DNA of 64,000 nucleotides from an uncultured Polaribacter sp. (GTDB lineage Bacteria > Bacteroidota > Bacteroidia > Flavobacteriales > Flavobacteriaceae). The notes beneath the pieces are model-generated. The model was given only the letters and a program-made list of their open reading frames with translations, was not told the DNA's origin and made no database searches. A program made the translations under genes and the position numbers. This document shows, piece by piece, positions 8,624-16,009 of the stretch (its first letter is position 1; each line of letters opens with the position of its first letter). The DNA lies in contig NZ_CANMFI010000004.1 of assembly GCF_947497125.1 (NCBI RefSeq), positions 186,001 to 250,000 of the forward strand. Reading direction: 5' to 3'.

Positions 8624-8744
8624 AAGAAACAAGAAGCAAGACATTTTTTGTGAATTACTTCAAAACAAATAAAATTAAAAATGAATTCAAGATTTCTGTC
8701 TAAACTAAAAACTTATAAGTCTAGACTCTAACTTCTTGATTCTT
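8624..8744. repeat. Palindromic spacer element between thiolase and acyl-CoA dehydrogenase
   Basis: The ends form an inverted repeat, AAGAAACAAGAAG (8624-8636) against CTTCTTGATTCTT (8732-8744), 12 of 13 paired. Inside is a perfect 10-bp palindrome AGTCTAGACT. The region is AT-rich, noncoding and fills almost all of the 149-bp gap. It may be a small non-autonomous element or an eroded one; no copy elsewhere in the window was recognised. Confidence 0.45.
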
Positions 8745-8760
8745 AAATCAAAAAAACAAC

Positions 8761-10569
8761 ATGGAAACATCAAAAAAAGAACTATTAAGAGGAGGGCAAT
8801 TCCTTGTGAAGGAAACAAATTGTGAAGACGTTTTTACTCCGGAAGATTTTACAGAAGAGCAAACAATGATGAAAGAAGCGGTGATGGAATTTAATGACCG
8901 TGAAATCATACCTCATAAAACACGTTTTGAAGCAAAAGATTATGCGCTAACAGAAGAAGTAATGCGCAAAGCCGGAGAATTAGGTTTCTTAGGTGTTGCA
9001 GTGCCTGAGGCCTACGATGGTTTGGGAATGGGATTTGTATCTACAGTTTTAACTTGCGATTACATTTCTTCTGGAACAGGATCTTTTAGTACTGCTTTTG
9101 GTGCACATACTGGTATTGGTACTATGCCAATTACGTTGTATGGTACAGATGCACAAAAACAAAAATACGTTCCAAAATTAGCTACTGGCGAGTGGTTTGG
9201 CGCGTATTGTTTAACAGAACCCGGTGCTGGTTCTGATGCAAATTCTGGAAAAACAACTGCAGCACTTTCTGCAGATGGTAAAAGCTACAAAATTAACGGG
9301 CAAAAAATGTGGATTTCTAACGCAGGTTTTTGTAAACTCATGATTGTATTTGCCAGAATTGAAGACGACAAAAATATCACTGGTTTTATTGTTGAATATG
9401 ACAAAGACAATACAAACGGAATTACCTTAGGTGAAGAAGAACACAAGTTAGGAATTAGAGCTTCTTCTACCAGACAAGTGTTTTTTAATGACACATTAGT
9501 GCCTGCAGAAAACATGTTGGCTGGAAGAGGTGAAGGATTTAAAATTGCCATGAACGCCTTAAATGTTGGTAGAATTAAATTAGCAGCAGCTTGTTTAGAC
9601 TCTCAAAGAAGAATTGTAACCCATGCTGTAAAATATGCAAATGAGCGTAGACAGTTTAAAACTCCTATTGCAGATTTTGGCGCCATTAAAGTAAAATTAG
9701 CAGAAATGGCAACAAATTCTTATGTTGGCGAGTCTGCAACCTATAGAGCATCCAAAGACATCGAAGATAGAATTGCTTTAAGAGTTGCCGCTGGTAACAC
9801 ACACCAAGAAGCAGAACTTAAAGGCGTAGAAGAATATGCCATAGAATGCTCTATTTTAAAAGTTGCAGTTTCTGAAGATGTACAAAATTGTGCAGATGAA
9901 GGAATTCAAATTTTTGGTGGAATGGGCTTTTCTGAAGAAACACCTATGGAATCTTCATGGAGAGACGCAAGAATTGCAAGAATTTATGAAGGTACCAACG
10001 AAATTAACAGAATGCTTTCTGTGGGTATGTTGATTAAAAAAGCAATGAAAGGACATGTAGATTTATTAGGTCCTGCAACTGCAGTTGCAAATGACTTAAT
10101 GGGAATTCCTTCTTTTGATACTCCAGATTTTTCTGAATTGTTTTCTGAAGAGAAACTAATGATCGAAAAAATGAAAAAAACATTTTTAATGGTTGCTGGT
10201 GCTGCACTTCAAAAATATGGACCAGAAATTGAAGAACATCAACAATTATTATTAGCTGCTTCAGATATTTTAATTGAAATTTATATGGCAGAATCGGCTA
10301 TTTTAAGAACCGAAAAAAATGCCAAACGTTTTGGTAAAGAAACACAAGCTGTACAAATAGCGATGTCTAAATTATATTTATACAATGCGGTAGATATTAT
10401 TGAAAAGAAAGGTAAAGAAAGTATTATTTCTTTTGCTGAAGGTGACGAGCAGCGTATGATGTTGGTAGGTTTAAAAAGATTTACAAAATATGTAAACTAT
10501 CCTGATATTGTAGATTTACGTAATGAAATTGCAGAAAAAGTGAAAGCAGAAAATAAATACTGTTTTTAA
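8761..10569 (+). CDS. Acyl-CoA dehydrogenase, long form
   Basis: FAD enzyme for the first step of beta-oxidation. The 602 residues exceed the usual 380-400 by about 180 at the C-terminus, as in VLCAD/ACAD9-type enzymes. Recognisable segments: YCLTEPGAGSDANS (FAD/substrate site), KMWISNAGF, the arginine-rich ANERRQFKTPIADFGAIK, and the catalytic-base region ARIARIYEGTNEINRML with the glutamate of YEGTNE. The C-terminal segment (about 430-602) is helical and is the membrane/dimer extension in relatives. It is the last gene of the operon; a strong terminator follows at 10648-10678. Electrons would go to ETF, encoded elsewhere. Confidence 0.94.
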   Translation: METSKKELLRGGQFLVKETNCEDVFTPEDFTEEQTMMKEAVMEFNDREIIPHKTRFEAKDYALTEEVMRKAGELGFLGVAVPEAYDGLGMGFVSTVLTCDYISSGTGSFSTAFGAHTGIGTMPITLYGTDAQKQKYVPKLATGEWFGAYCLTEPGAGSDANSGKTTAALSADGKSYKINGQKMWISNAGFCKLMIVFARIEDDKNITGFIVEYDKDNTNGITLGEEEHKLGIRASSTRQVFFNDTLVPAENMLAGRGEGFKIAMNALNVGRIKLAAACLDSQRRIVTHAVKYANERRQFKTPIADFGAIKVKLAEMATNSYVGESATYRASKDIEDRIALRVAAGNTHQEAELKGVEEYAIECSILKVAVSEDVQNCADEGIQIFGGMGFSEETPMESSWRDARIARIYEGTNEINRMLSVGMLIKKAMKGHVDLLGPATAVANDLMGIPSFDTPDFSELFSEEKLMIEKMKKTFLMVAGAALQKYGPEIEEHQQLLLAASDILIEIYMAESAILRTEKNAKRFGKETQAVQIAMSKLYLYNAVDIIEKKGKESIISFAEGDEQRMMLVGLKRFTKYVNYPDIVDLRNEIAEKVKAENKYCF

Positions 10570-10647
10570 GAAATTGTATTATTTGCAATCATTTTTTAAG
10601 TACTTAAAATTTTAAAATTAATTTTTAATAGTTAGTTGTTTTTTTAG

Positions 10648-10678
10648 AGACACTCTTTACGGAGTGTCTTTTTTTTTA
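10648..10678 (+). terminator. Rho-independent terminator of the beta-oxidation operon
   Basis: Stem AGACACTC/GAGTGTCT around the loop TTTACG, followed by a T-run of nine or more. It lies 79 bases after the acyl-CoA dehydrogenase stop. Confidence 0.9.
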
Positions 10679-10748
10679 CCTTACATAAAGATATATTTCT
10701 ATAAAAATAAAAAACAAGAAAATTTAAGCATAGTATATTTAATATCAG

Positions 10749-10756
10749 TAGTTTTG
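10749..10756 (+). promoter_or_regulatory. Candidate -7 box of the J-domain gene (TAGTTTTG)
   Basis: Matches TAnnTTTG, 22 bases before the ATG at 10779. No clear TTG upstream at the usual distance. Confidence 0.45.
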
Positions 10757-10778
10757 CACGCAATTTGAAAACATTAAA

Positions 10779-11225
10779 ATGAAACGAATAAAAGAATATA
10801 AAAAACTTTTTAAAATAGAAGGTGCTATCGATTTAAAGGAATTGAAAAAATCTTATAGAAATCTAGTAAAAGAATGGCATCCAGATAAGTTTACAGACGA
10901 AGCTAAAAAAGAAGAAGCAGATTTAATGAGTACTCAAATTATTGATGGATATCATTTTTTAGTGAGCATTGCACCAGAAACTAAAGAGGCAAACTTAGAA
11001 GCTTATAAAAAGACAATTACCGAATTTCAAGTGGCAGATTGGCATCATAAAAGTATGTTGTTAGAGGTAACATTTACAGATGGCAACAAGTACGAATATT
11101 TTGGTGTAAGTAAAATTTTGTTTGGAAAATTTATCAACGCTAAATCGATGAACAACTTTGGAAAAAGAAATATTTTTAATTCTTTTCTATACCGAAAATC
11201 AATGAAGGCCTCTGTAAATGCTTAA
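10779..11225 (+). CDS. J-domain protein with C-terminal KTSC-like domain
   Basis: Small co-chaperone-like protein of 148 residues. Residues 1-70 form a J domain with the essential HPD at 34-36 (EWHPDKF), the motif that stimulates Hsp70 ATPase. Residues about 92-140 (from HHKSMLLEVTF through INAKSMNNFGKRNIF) resemble the KTSC domain, a short beta-rich module named after its occurrence at the C-terminus of some lysyl-tRNA synthetases. The combination is seen in Bacteroidetes; its client is unknown. It is a single gene with its own promoter and a bidirectional terminator shared with trxB. The KTSC call rests on pattern only. Confidence 0.8.
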   Translation: MKRIKEYKKLFKIEGAIDLKELKKSYRNLVKEWHPDKFTDEAKKEEADLMSTQIIDGYHFLVSIAPETKEANLEAYKKTITEFQVADWHHKSMLLEVTFTDGNKYEYFGVSKILFGKFINAKSMNNFGKRNIFNSFLYRKSMKASVNA

Positions 11226-11340
11226 TTTATAGATTGTATATAGACAGAAAACTTTTATTAAAATAATCTTCTAAAATATTCTTGATTCAAAATTTTTAAA
11301 AAGAAATTTAACAAGAACTGACAGTTTAGAGAGCAAATAA

Positions 11341-11370
11341 AAAGAGATTACTATTCAGTAATCTCTTTTT
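11341..11370. terminator. Bidirectional terminator between the J-domain gene and trxB
   Basis: AAAGAGATTACT (11341-11352) pairs with AGTAATCTCTTT (11357-11368) around ATTC. It is flanked by A-run and T-run so it can serve both convergent genes. Confidence 0.9.
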
Positions 11371-11397
11371 ATTTTATAAGAAATGCAATTGTATTGC

Positions 11398-12345
11398 CTA
11401 TTCTAATGAACCTAAATAGCGTTCTGCATCTAAAGCAGCCATACAACCTGTACCAGCAGCAGTTACTGCTTGCCTATACTCTTTATCTTGTATATCTCCA
11501 GCAGCAAAAACGCCAGGTAAATTTGTTTTAGTTGTTTTTCCTTTGGTAATTAAATACCCTGTTTCATCCATATCAAGAATACCTTTAAACAGATCTGAAT
11601 TAGGTGTATGTCCAATCGCAATAAACACACCTGTTACCGGTATTGTATGAGTCTGCTTTGTTTGGTTGTTAATAGCTCTAACACCCTCTACAACAGTTTC
11701 ACCTAAAACCTCATCTATTTCTGTATTGTATAAAACTTCAATATTTTTAGTTTTGTTAACTCTATGTTGCATCGCTTTAGAAGCTCTCATAAAGTCTTTA
11801 CGAACCAAAACAGTTACTTTATTACAAATATTTGCTAAATATGTTGCTTCTTCTGCAGCAGTATCTCCTGCACCAACAACCACAACATCTTGTCCTTTAT
11901 AAAAGAAACCATCACAAGTTGCACATGCAGATACACCACCGCCCATCAAGCGTTTTTCACTTTCTAAACCTAAATATTTAGCAGTTGCACCTGTAGAGAT
12001 AATAATAGTCTCTGCTTCTATATGTTTGTTTTCGTCTACAATTACTTTATGAATACCACCAACTTGATTGCTTAAATCTACACTTGTTACCAATCCAAAA
12101 CGCACCTCTGTACCAAAACGTTCTGCTTGATGTTTTAAATCTTCCATCATTGCAGTTCCATCAGTTCCATCTTTATAACCCGGAAAATTATCAACTTCAG
12201 TAGTAGTTGTTAATTGACCGCCCATTTGCATACCTGTATACATTACTGGCTTCATATCTGCTCTGGCAGCATAAATTGCAGCTGTATAACCTGCAGGTCC
12301 AGAACCTATAATTAAGCATTTTATTTTTTCTATTGTGTTTGACAT
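11398..12345 (-). CDS. trxB: Thioredoxin-disulfide reductase
   Basis: Cytoplasmic NADPH-dependent flavoenzyme that keeps thioredoxin reduced. The 315 residues show the N-terminal FAD site GSGPAGYTAAIYAA (14-27), the redox-active pair C141/C144 in ACATCDG, the NADPH site VVVGAGDTAAEEA, and the C-terminal FAD motif GVFAAGDIQDKEYRQ. Length and layout are those of bacterial low-molecular-weight TrxB. It is transcribed alone, towards the J-domain gene, with a shared terminator. Confidence 0.97.
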   Translation of the reverse strand: MSNTIEKIKCLIIGSGPAGYTAAIYAARADMKPVMYTGMQMGGQLTTTTEVDNFPGYKDGTDGTAMMEDLKHQAERFGTEVRFGLVTSVDLSNQVGGIHKVIVDENKHIEAETIIISTGATAKYLGLESEKRLMGGGVSACATCDGFFYKGQDVVVVGAGDTAAEEATYLANICNKVTVLVRKDFMRASKAMQHRVNKTKNIEVLYNTEIDEVLGETVVEGVRAINNQTKQTHTIPVTGVFIAIGHTPNSDLFKGILDMDETGYLITKGKTTKTNLPGVFAAGDIQDKEYRQAVTAAGTGCMAALDAERYLGSLE

Positions 12346-12482
12346 AATCTTATCTATCGAAATTTATGCGGTAAAAATATAGTTTTTTAGTACTTCTAAG
12401 AACATATGTTTATAAGTTTTAATAATGAGAAAATAAGAAAACATAATTCTTAATATACTTGCAATAATAACTTTTAAATTAA

Positions 12483-12512
12483 TTGTTTTTTTACAAAAAC
12501 AATGTATATTTG
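12483..12512 (+). promoter_or_regulatory. Promoter of tRNA-Pro
   Basis: TTG (12483-12485), 19 bp, then TATATTTG (12505-12512): an almost ideal Bacteroidetes housekeeping promoter. The spacer contains a hairpin-forming pair ATTGTTTTT/AAAAACAAT (12482-12503). Confidence 0.8.
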
Positions 12513-12520
12513 CCGTCCAT

Positions 12521-12538
12521 TAAATGAGCAATCATTTA
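12521..12538 (+). other. 5'-leader hairpin of pre-tRNA-Pro
   Basis: TAAATGA and TCATTTA pair around GCAA, a GNRA-type tetraloop, ending two bases before the mature tRNA 5' end. It would sit next to the RNase P cleavage site. Confidence 0.5.
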
Positions 12539-12540
12539 CT

Positions 12541-12615
12541 CGGGGTGTAGCGTAGCCCGGTCATCGCGCCTCGTTTGGGACGAGGAGGTCGCAGGTTCGA
12601 ATCCTGCCACCCCGA
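12541..12615 (+). tRNA. tRNA-Pro (anticodon TGG)
   Basis: All arms fold: acceptor CGGGGTG/CACCCCG, D stem GCG/CGC, anticodon stem CCTCG/CGAGG with loop TTTGGGA (anticodon TGG), and T stem GCAGG/CCTGC with TTCGAAT loop. The discriminator base is A and no CCA is encoded. It stands alone between trxB and lysS with its own promoter and terminator. Confidence 0.97.
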
Positions 12616-12617
12616 CT

Positions 12618-12651
12618 AAAAAGCCAAAATCTATAGATTTTGGCTTTTTTA
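12618..12651 (+). terminator. Terminator of tRNA-Pro
   Basis: AAAAAGCCAAAATC and GATTTTGGCTTTTT pair around TATA, followed by T residues, starting three bases after the tRNA. Confidence 0.92.
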
Positions 12652-12727
12652 TTTTATACCAAAACTTCTTTTCTAAAAGTATTTTACTGTTTATTCTCTA
12701 TAATCTGATAGAAAAAAATACTCACTA

Positions 12728-12763
12728 CTTATAAAACTAATAATTATGAATGAGTTTTATAAG
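12728..12763. repeat. Long perfect inverted repeat in the tRNA-lysS intergenic region
   Basis: CTTATAAAACT (12728-12738) and AGTTTTATAAG (12753-12763) are perfect 11-bp arms with a 14-bp AT-rich spacer. A partial further copy (CTTATAAAA) lies about 30 bp downstream. There is no T-run, so it does not look like a terminator. The rest of 12652-12837 has no recognisable gene. Confidence 0.5.
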
Positions 12764-12837
12764 AAAGATCAAATAATTATCAGAAAAACAACTCTTATAA
12801 AATTTATTAAAAGTGAATCTTTAGTTAAATAATTTGC

Positions 12838-12950
12838 AAAAAAAAAGCGTCCCATTTAAGGGAAGCTTTCCATTGGTTAACAAAACCACGACGCTTTTAC
12901 AAAAGCGCCAAAACAACACAACTATTGCTGCCCTAACAAAAAGCAGCCGG
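12838..12950 (-). ncRNA. Candidate small structured RNA of unknown family
   Basis: Read on the minus strand, a strong promoter (12951-12980) is followed by about 110 nt of dense secondary structure ending in nine T. Hairpin 1 uses GCAGC/GCTGC (plus-strand 12943-12947 and 12927-12931). Hairpin 2 uses CGCTTT/AAAGCG around a four-base loop (12892-12907). A 9-bp stem AAAAGCGTC (12843-12851) with GACGCTTTT (12890-12898) encloses two small hairpins and abuts the T-run, serving as terminator. Hairpin 2 and the terminator stem share bases and exclude each other. No open frame of note and no downstream gene on this strand for almost 500 bp, so a trans-acting RNA is the best guess. I do not recognise SRP, 6S or RNase P signatures. 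Confidence 0.65.
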
Positions 12951-12980
12951 CAAATATACGAAGTTTTTAAATAAGCGCAA
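12951..12980 (-). promoter_or_regulatory. Promoter of the candidate small RNA
   Basis: On the minus strand TTG (12978-12980), 19 bp, then TATATTTG (12951-12958). Spacing and box are the same as for the tRNA-Pro promoter, pointing to a stable RNA gene. Confidence 0.75.
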
Positions 12981-13011
12981 ATAAACTTAGTGTTTTTTAT
13001 TTTATTCTCAA

Positions 13012-13042
13012 TTGTCTATTCATTCAATTGATTGTATCTTTG
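13012..13042 (+). promoter_or_regulatory. Promoter of lysS
   Basis: TTG (13012-13014), 20 bp, then TATCTTTG (13035-13042), 36 bases before the lysS ATG. Confidence 0.7.
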
Positions 13043-13078
13043 TAAGCTTTAACAAACACCAGAAAACTTATACATTAA

Positions 13079-14773
13079 ATGCAATTATCAGAACAAGAAG
13101 TTGTACGTAGAGAAAAACTAGTAAAACTCCGTGCTTTAGGCATCAATCCTTACCCTGCAGATTTATTTCCAATCGACTCGAATTCAAAAGAAATTAAAGA
13201 AAAATTTACCGAAGACAAAAAAGTTGTTATTGCAGGAAGATTAATGGCTATTAATATTCAAGGAAAAGCTTCATTTGCTCAATTACAAGACGGACAAGGA
13301 AGAATACAATTGTATTTTAATAGAGATGAAATATGTTCTGGCGAAGACAAATCATTATACAATGATGTTTTTAAAAAATTACTAGATTTAGGTGATTTTA
13401 TTGGTATTACCGGTACTCTTTTTACAACTCAAGTAGGAGAGAAAACAGTAATGGTTAAAGAGTTTAAAATGCTTTCTAAAGCATTAAAACCCTTACCAAT
13501 GCCAAAGGTTAAAGACGGCATTACTTATGATGCTTTTACAGATCCAGAACTACGTTACAGACAACGTTATGCCGATTTGGTTGTTAATCCGCATGTGAAA
13601 GAGGTGTTTATTAAACGTACCAAATTATTTAATGCTATGCGTTCTTTTTTTAACGATGCTGGCTATTTTGAAGTAGAAACACCTGTTTTACAACCAATAC
13701 CAGGTGGCGCTGCAGCAAGACCTTTTATAACACATCATAATTCATTAGACATTCCTTTATATATGAGGATTGCCAACGAATTGTATTTAAAAAGATTAAT
13801 TGTTGGTGGTTTTGATGGAGTTTATGAGTTTTCTAAAAACTTTAGAAATGAAGGGATGGATAGAACTCACAACCCAGAATTTACAGCCATGGAAATCTAT
13901 GTATCTTACAAAGATTATAACTGGATGATGGATTTTGCAGAACAATTACTCGAGCATTGTGCAATTGCGGTTAACGGAACTTCGAAAGCAACCTTTGGAG
14001 AACATGAAATAGATTTTAAGGCTCCGTATGCAAGAGTTACAATGGCAGATTCTATAAAGCATTTTACTGGTTTTGATATTTCGGGTAAAACTGAGGATGA
14101 AATTAGAGCTGCTGCAAAATCGATGAATATTGCTGTTGATGAAACAATGGGGAAAGGAAAACTGATTGATGAAATTTTTGGCGAGAAATGTGAAGGAAAC
14201 TACATTCAGCCTACATTTATTACAGATTACCCTAAAGAAATGAGTCCGCTTTGTAAAGAACATCGAGATAACCCAGAGCTTACAGAACGTTTCGAACTAA
14301 TGGTTTGTGGTAAAGAAATTGCCAATGCATATTCTGAATTAAACGATCCAATTGACCAAAGAGAACGTTTTGAACATCAATTAAAATTAGCCCAAAAAGG
14401 AGATGACGAAGCTACCGAATTTATTGATGAAGATTTTTTACGTTCGTTAGAATACGGAATGCCTCCTACTTCTGGTATGGGAATTGGTATGGATCGATTA
14501 ATCATGTTCTTAACCAATAACCAATCGATACAAGAAGTATTATTTTTCCCTCAAATGAGACCAGAAAAAAAAGCGCCTTCTATTGAATTAAATGACGAAG
14601 AAAAAGCGGTTTTAGCCATTGTAACTAAAGCAGAGAAAATAGATTTAAACGTTTTAAAAACACAATCTGGCTTGTCTAATAAAAAATGGGATAAAACCAT
14701 TAAAGGACTTACTAAAAAAGAAGTAGCAAAAGTTACTAAAACAGAAGATGGTCTTTTTGTAGAAAGCGTTTAA
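13079..14773 (+). CDS. lysS: Lysyl-tRNA synthetase, class II
   Basis: Charges tRNA-Lys. The 564 residues comprise an N-terminal OB-fold anticodon-binding domain (about 50-160) and a class II catalytic domain with motif 2 FRNEGMDRTHNPEFTAMEIY and motif 3 GMGIGMDRLIMFL. The canonical enzyme ends soon after motif 3 (about 500 residues); here about 65 further residues follow (from APSIELNDEEKAVL to the end), a helix-rich extension resembling a winged-helix module. It is transcribed singly from its own promoter to a hairpin terminator. Confidence 0.97.
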   Translation: MQLSEQEVVRREKLVKLRALGINPYPADLFPIDSNSKEIKEKFTEDKKVVIAGRLMAINIQGKASFAQLQDGQGRIQLYFNRDEICSGEDKSLYNDVFKKLLDLGDFIGITGTLFTTQVGEKTVMVKEFKMLSKALKPLPMPKVKDGITYDAFTDPELRYRQRYADLVVNPHVKEVFIKRTKLFNAMRSFFNDAGYFEVETPVLQPIPGGAAARPFITHHNSLDIPLYMRIANELYLKRLIVGGFDGVYEFSKNFRNEGMDRTHNPEFTAMEIYVSYKDYNWMMDFAEQLLEHCAIAVNGTSKATFGEHEIDFKAPYARVTMADSIKHFTGFDISGKTEDEIRAAAKSMNIAVDETMGKGKLIDEIFGEKCEGNYIQPTFITDYPKEMSPLCKEHRDNPELTERFELMVCGKEIANAYSELNDPIDQRERFEHQLKLAQKGDDEATEFIDEDFLRSLEYGMPPTSGMGIGMDRLIMFLTNNQSIQEVLFFPQMRPEKKAPSIELNDEEKAVLAIVTKAEKIDLNVLKTQSGLSNKKWDKTIKGLTKKEVAKVTKTEDGLFVESV

Positions 14774-14790
14774 CACAATTTAAAAAACAC

Positions 14791-14827
14791 AAAAAAAAGG
14801 AATTACTTACATGTAATTCCTTTTTTT
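14791..14827. terminator. Bidirectional terminator after lysS
   Basis: The arm ending GGAATTAC pairs with GTAATTCC around TTACAT, flanked by an A-run and a T-run. It serves lysS (plus) and the convergent hypothetical gene (minus). Confidence 0.9.
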
Positions 14828-14845
14828 ATGACTTATATTTTTAGT

Positions 14846-15226
14846 TTAATTTGCAAATACTACATGCTGAAATGTAGGTGGATGCTCTGTGATGTTCCCA
14901 GCTCCTTTTTTATTAATCTTAAATGTAAGATCTTTTTGAGTCGTAAATAAAAGCACCGTTAAAAAAGGATTTTTTAAATTATCTTTTAAAATTTCGAAAG
15001 ATTTATTTAAAGTAAATTCTTCTTCTACATCTTCCATTTCTGTGGGTCTGTAACTGTACTTTACTAAAACCTTATTTTTTTCTAGTGAAGAAATTGGTCT
15101 TATAAAAATATTTTTCAATTCTAACTTACCAATTGTTTTTGCCATGGTCAGTTTCGCAAAACTGCCATCTTCTAAACTTTCTTTTACTTGTTCCCAAAAC
15201 AGAACAAATGCTTCTTCGTAAGGCAT
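14846..15226 (-). CDS. Conserved hypothetical protein next to rsmG
   Basis: 126 residues, no signal peptide or membrane helix. The start MPYEEAFVLFWEQVKESL is an amphipathic helix, the middle KYSYRPTEMEDVEEEF is charged, and the end TFQHVVFAN is hydrophobic. I do not recognise a named family. It starts 31 bases after the rsmG stop on the same strand and probably shares its mRNA, so a role in rRNA or translation is possible by context only. Confidence 0.7.
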   Translation of the reverse strand: MPYEEAFVLFWEQVKESLEDGSFAKLTMAKTIGKLELKNIFIRPISSLEKNKVLVKYSYRPTEMEDVEEEFTLNKSFEILKDNLKNPFLTVLLFTTQKDLTFKINKKGAGNITEHPPTFQHVVFAN

Positions 15227-15257
15227 ATTTTTTTAAATTTTATAGATTAAAAATTAA

Positions 15258-15887
15258 TTAGCCTTTAAACTTCATCGCTAGGTGTACAACTTTTTTGGTT
15301 TCATAGAAATCTTCATCAAAATAAGTTGTTAAATCGTATAAAGTAGCAGAAGTGTATAGTTTTAATTCTTCAGACAAATCGCCACCTTTTAAATATAGAA
15401 TTCCGTTTTTAAGATCATGATTTTGTTTTTTAGAAATTCTACCACGCGTCCAACCAACAAAAGTCTCCATTTGCGCCACAGCTCTACTTACAATAAAATC
15501 ATACGTATCTTTCACCTCTTCTACTCTACCATTAGTAGTTTTAACGTTTTCTAAGCCTAAACCTGCTACAACTTCGTCTACAACTTTTATTTTTTTTCCA
15601 ATAGAATCTACCAAATGAAACTGTGTTTCAGGAAAAAGAATAGCAAGCGGTATGCCTGGAAAACCACCACCAGTACCTACATCTAAAATTTTACTTCCTG
15701 GTTTAAATGAGATTACTTTAGCAATTGCCAGAGAGTGCAAAACGTGCCTTAAATAAAGTTCGTCAATATCTTTTCTAGAAACCACATTAATTTTAAGATT
15801 CCAATCTTCATATAATTCTTGAAGTTTAGAAAATTGATTGAGTTGGTTTTCTGATAAATTTTTAAAATACTTTTTTATAATTTCCAT
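15258..15887 (-). CDS. rsmG: 16S rRNA (guanine-527-N7)-methyltransferase
   Basis: SAM-dependent methyltransferase that modifies G527 of 16S rRNA. The 209 residues contain the SAM-binding loop ILDVGTGGGFPGIPLAI (about 69-85), the acidic strand FHLVDSIGKKIKVVDE, and the family's DFIVSRAVAQ segment near 130-140. Length matches GidB/RsmG (about 207). It probably leads a two-gene unit with the hypothetical gene downstream. Confidence 0.96.
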   Translation of the reverse strand: MEIIKKYFKNLSENQLNQFSKLQELYEDWNLKINVVSRKDIDELYLRHVLHSLAIAKVISFKPGSKILDVGTGGGFPGIPLAILFPETQFHLVDSIGKKIKVVDEVVAGLGLENVKTTNGRVEEVKDTYDFIVSRAVAQMETFVGWTRGRISKKQNHDLKNGILYLKGGDLSEELKLYTSATLYDLTTYFDEDFYETKKVVHLAMKFKG

Positions 15888-15979
15888 TAAAATATGTTTC
15901 TAGTGCAAAAATAGTTATAGTTAATAAACAATTAGCAACAAAAACTGACGTTTATCATATAAAGCAATTACAAAAACAT

Positions 15980-15987
15980 TATTTTTG
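15980..15987 (+). promoter_or_regulatory. Candidate -7 box of the desaturase gene (TATTTTTG)
   Basis: Matches TAnnTTTG, 22 bases before the ATG at 16010. Confidence 0.5.
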
Positions 15988-16009
15988 TAAATTAACATTA
16001 ATATACTGA

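Noticed and set aside
12838..12950. SRP RNA, 6S RNA or an attenuator of trxB
   Set aside because: I see no GGAA-capped SRP core or long 6S-type duplex, and trxB is almost 500 bp away with the tRNA gene on the opposite strand between; kept as an unassigned RNA.
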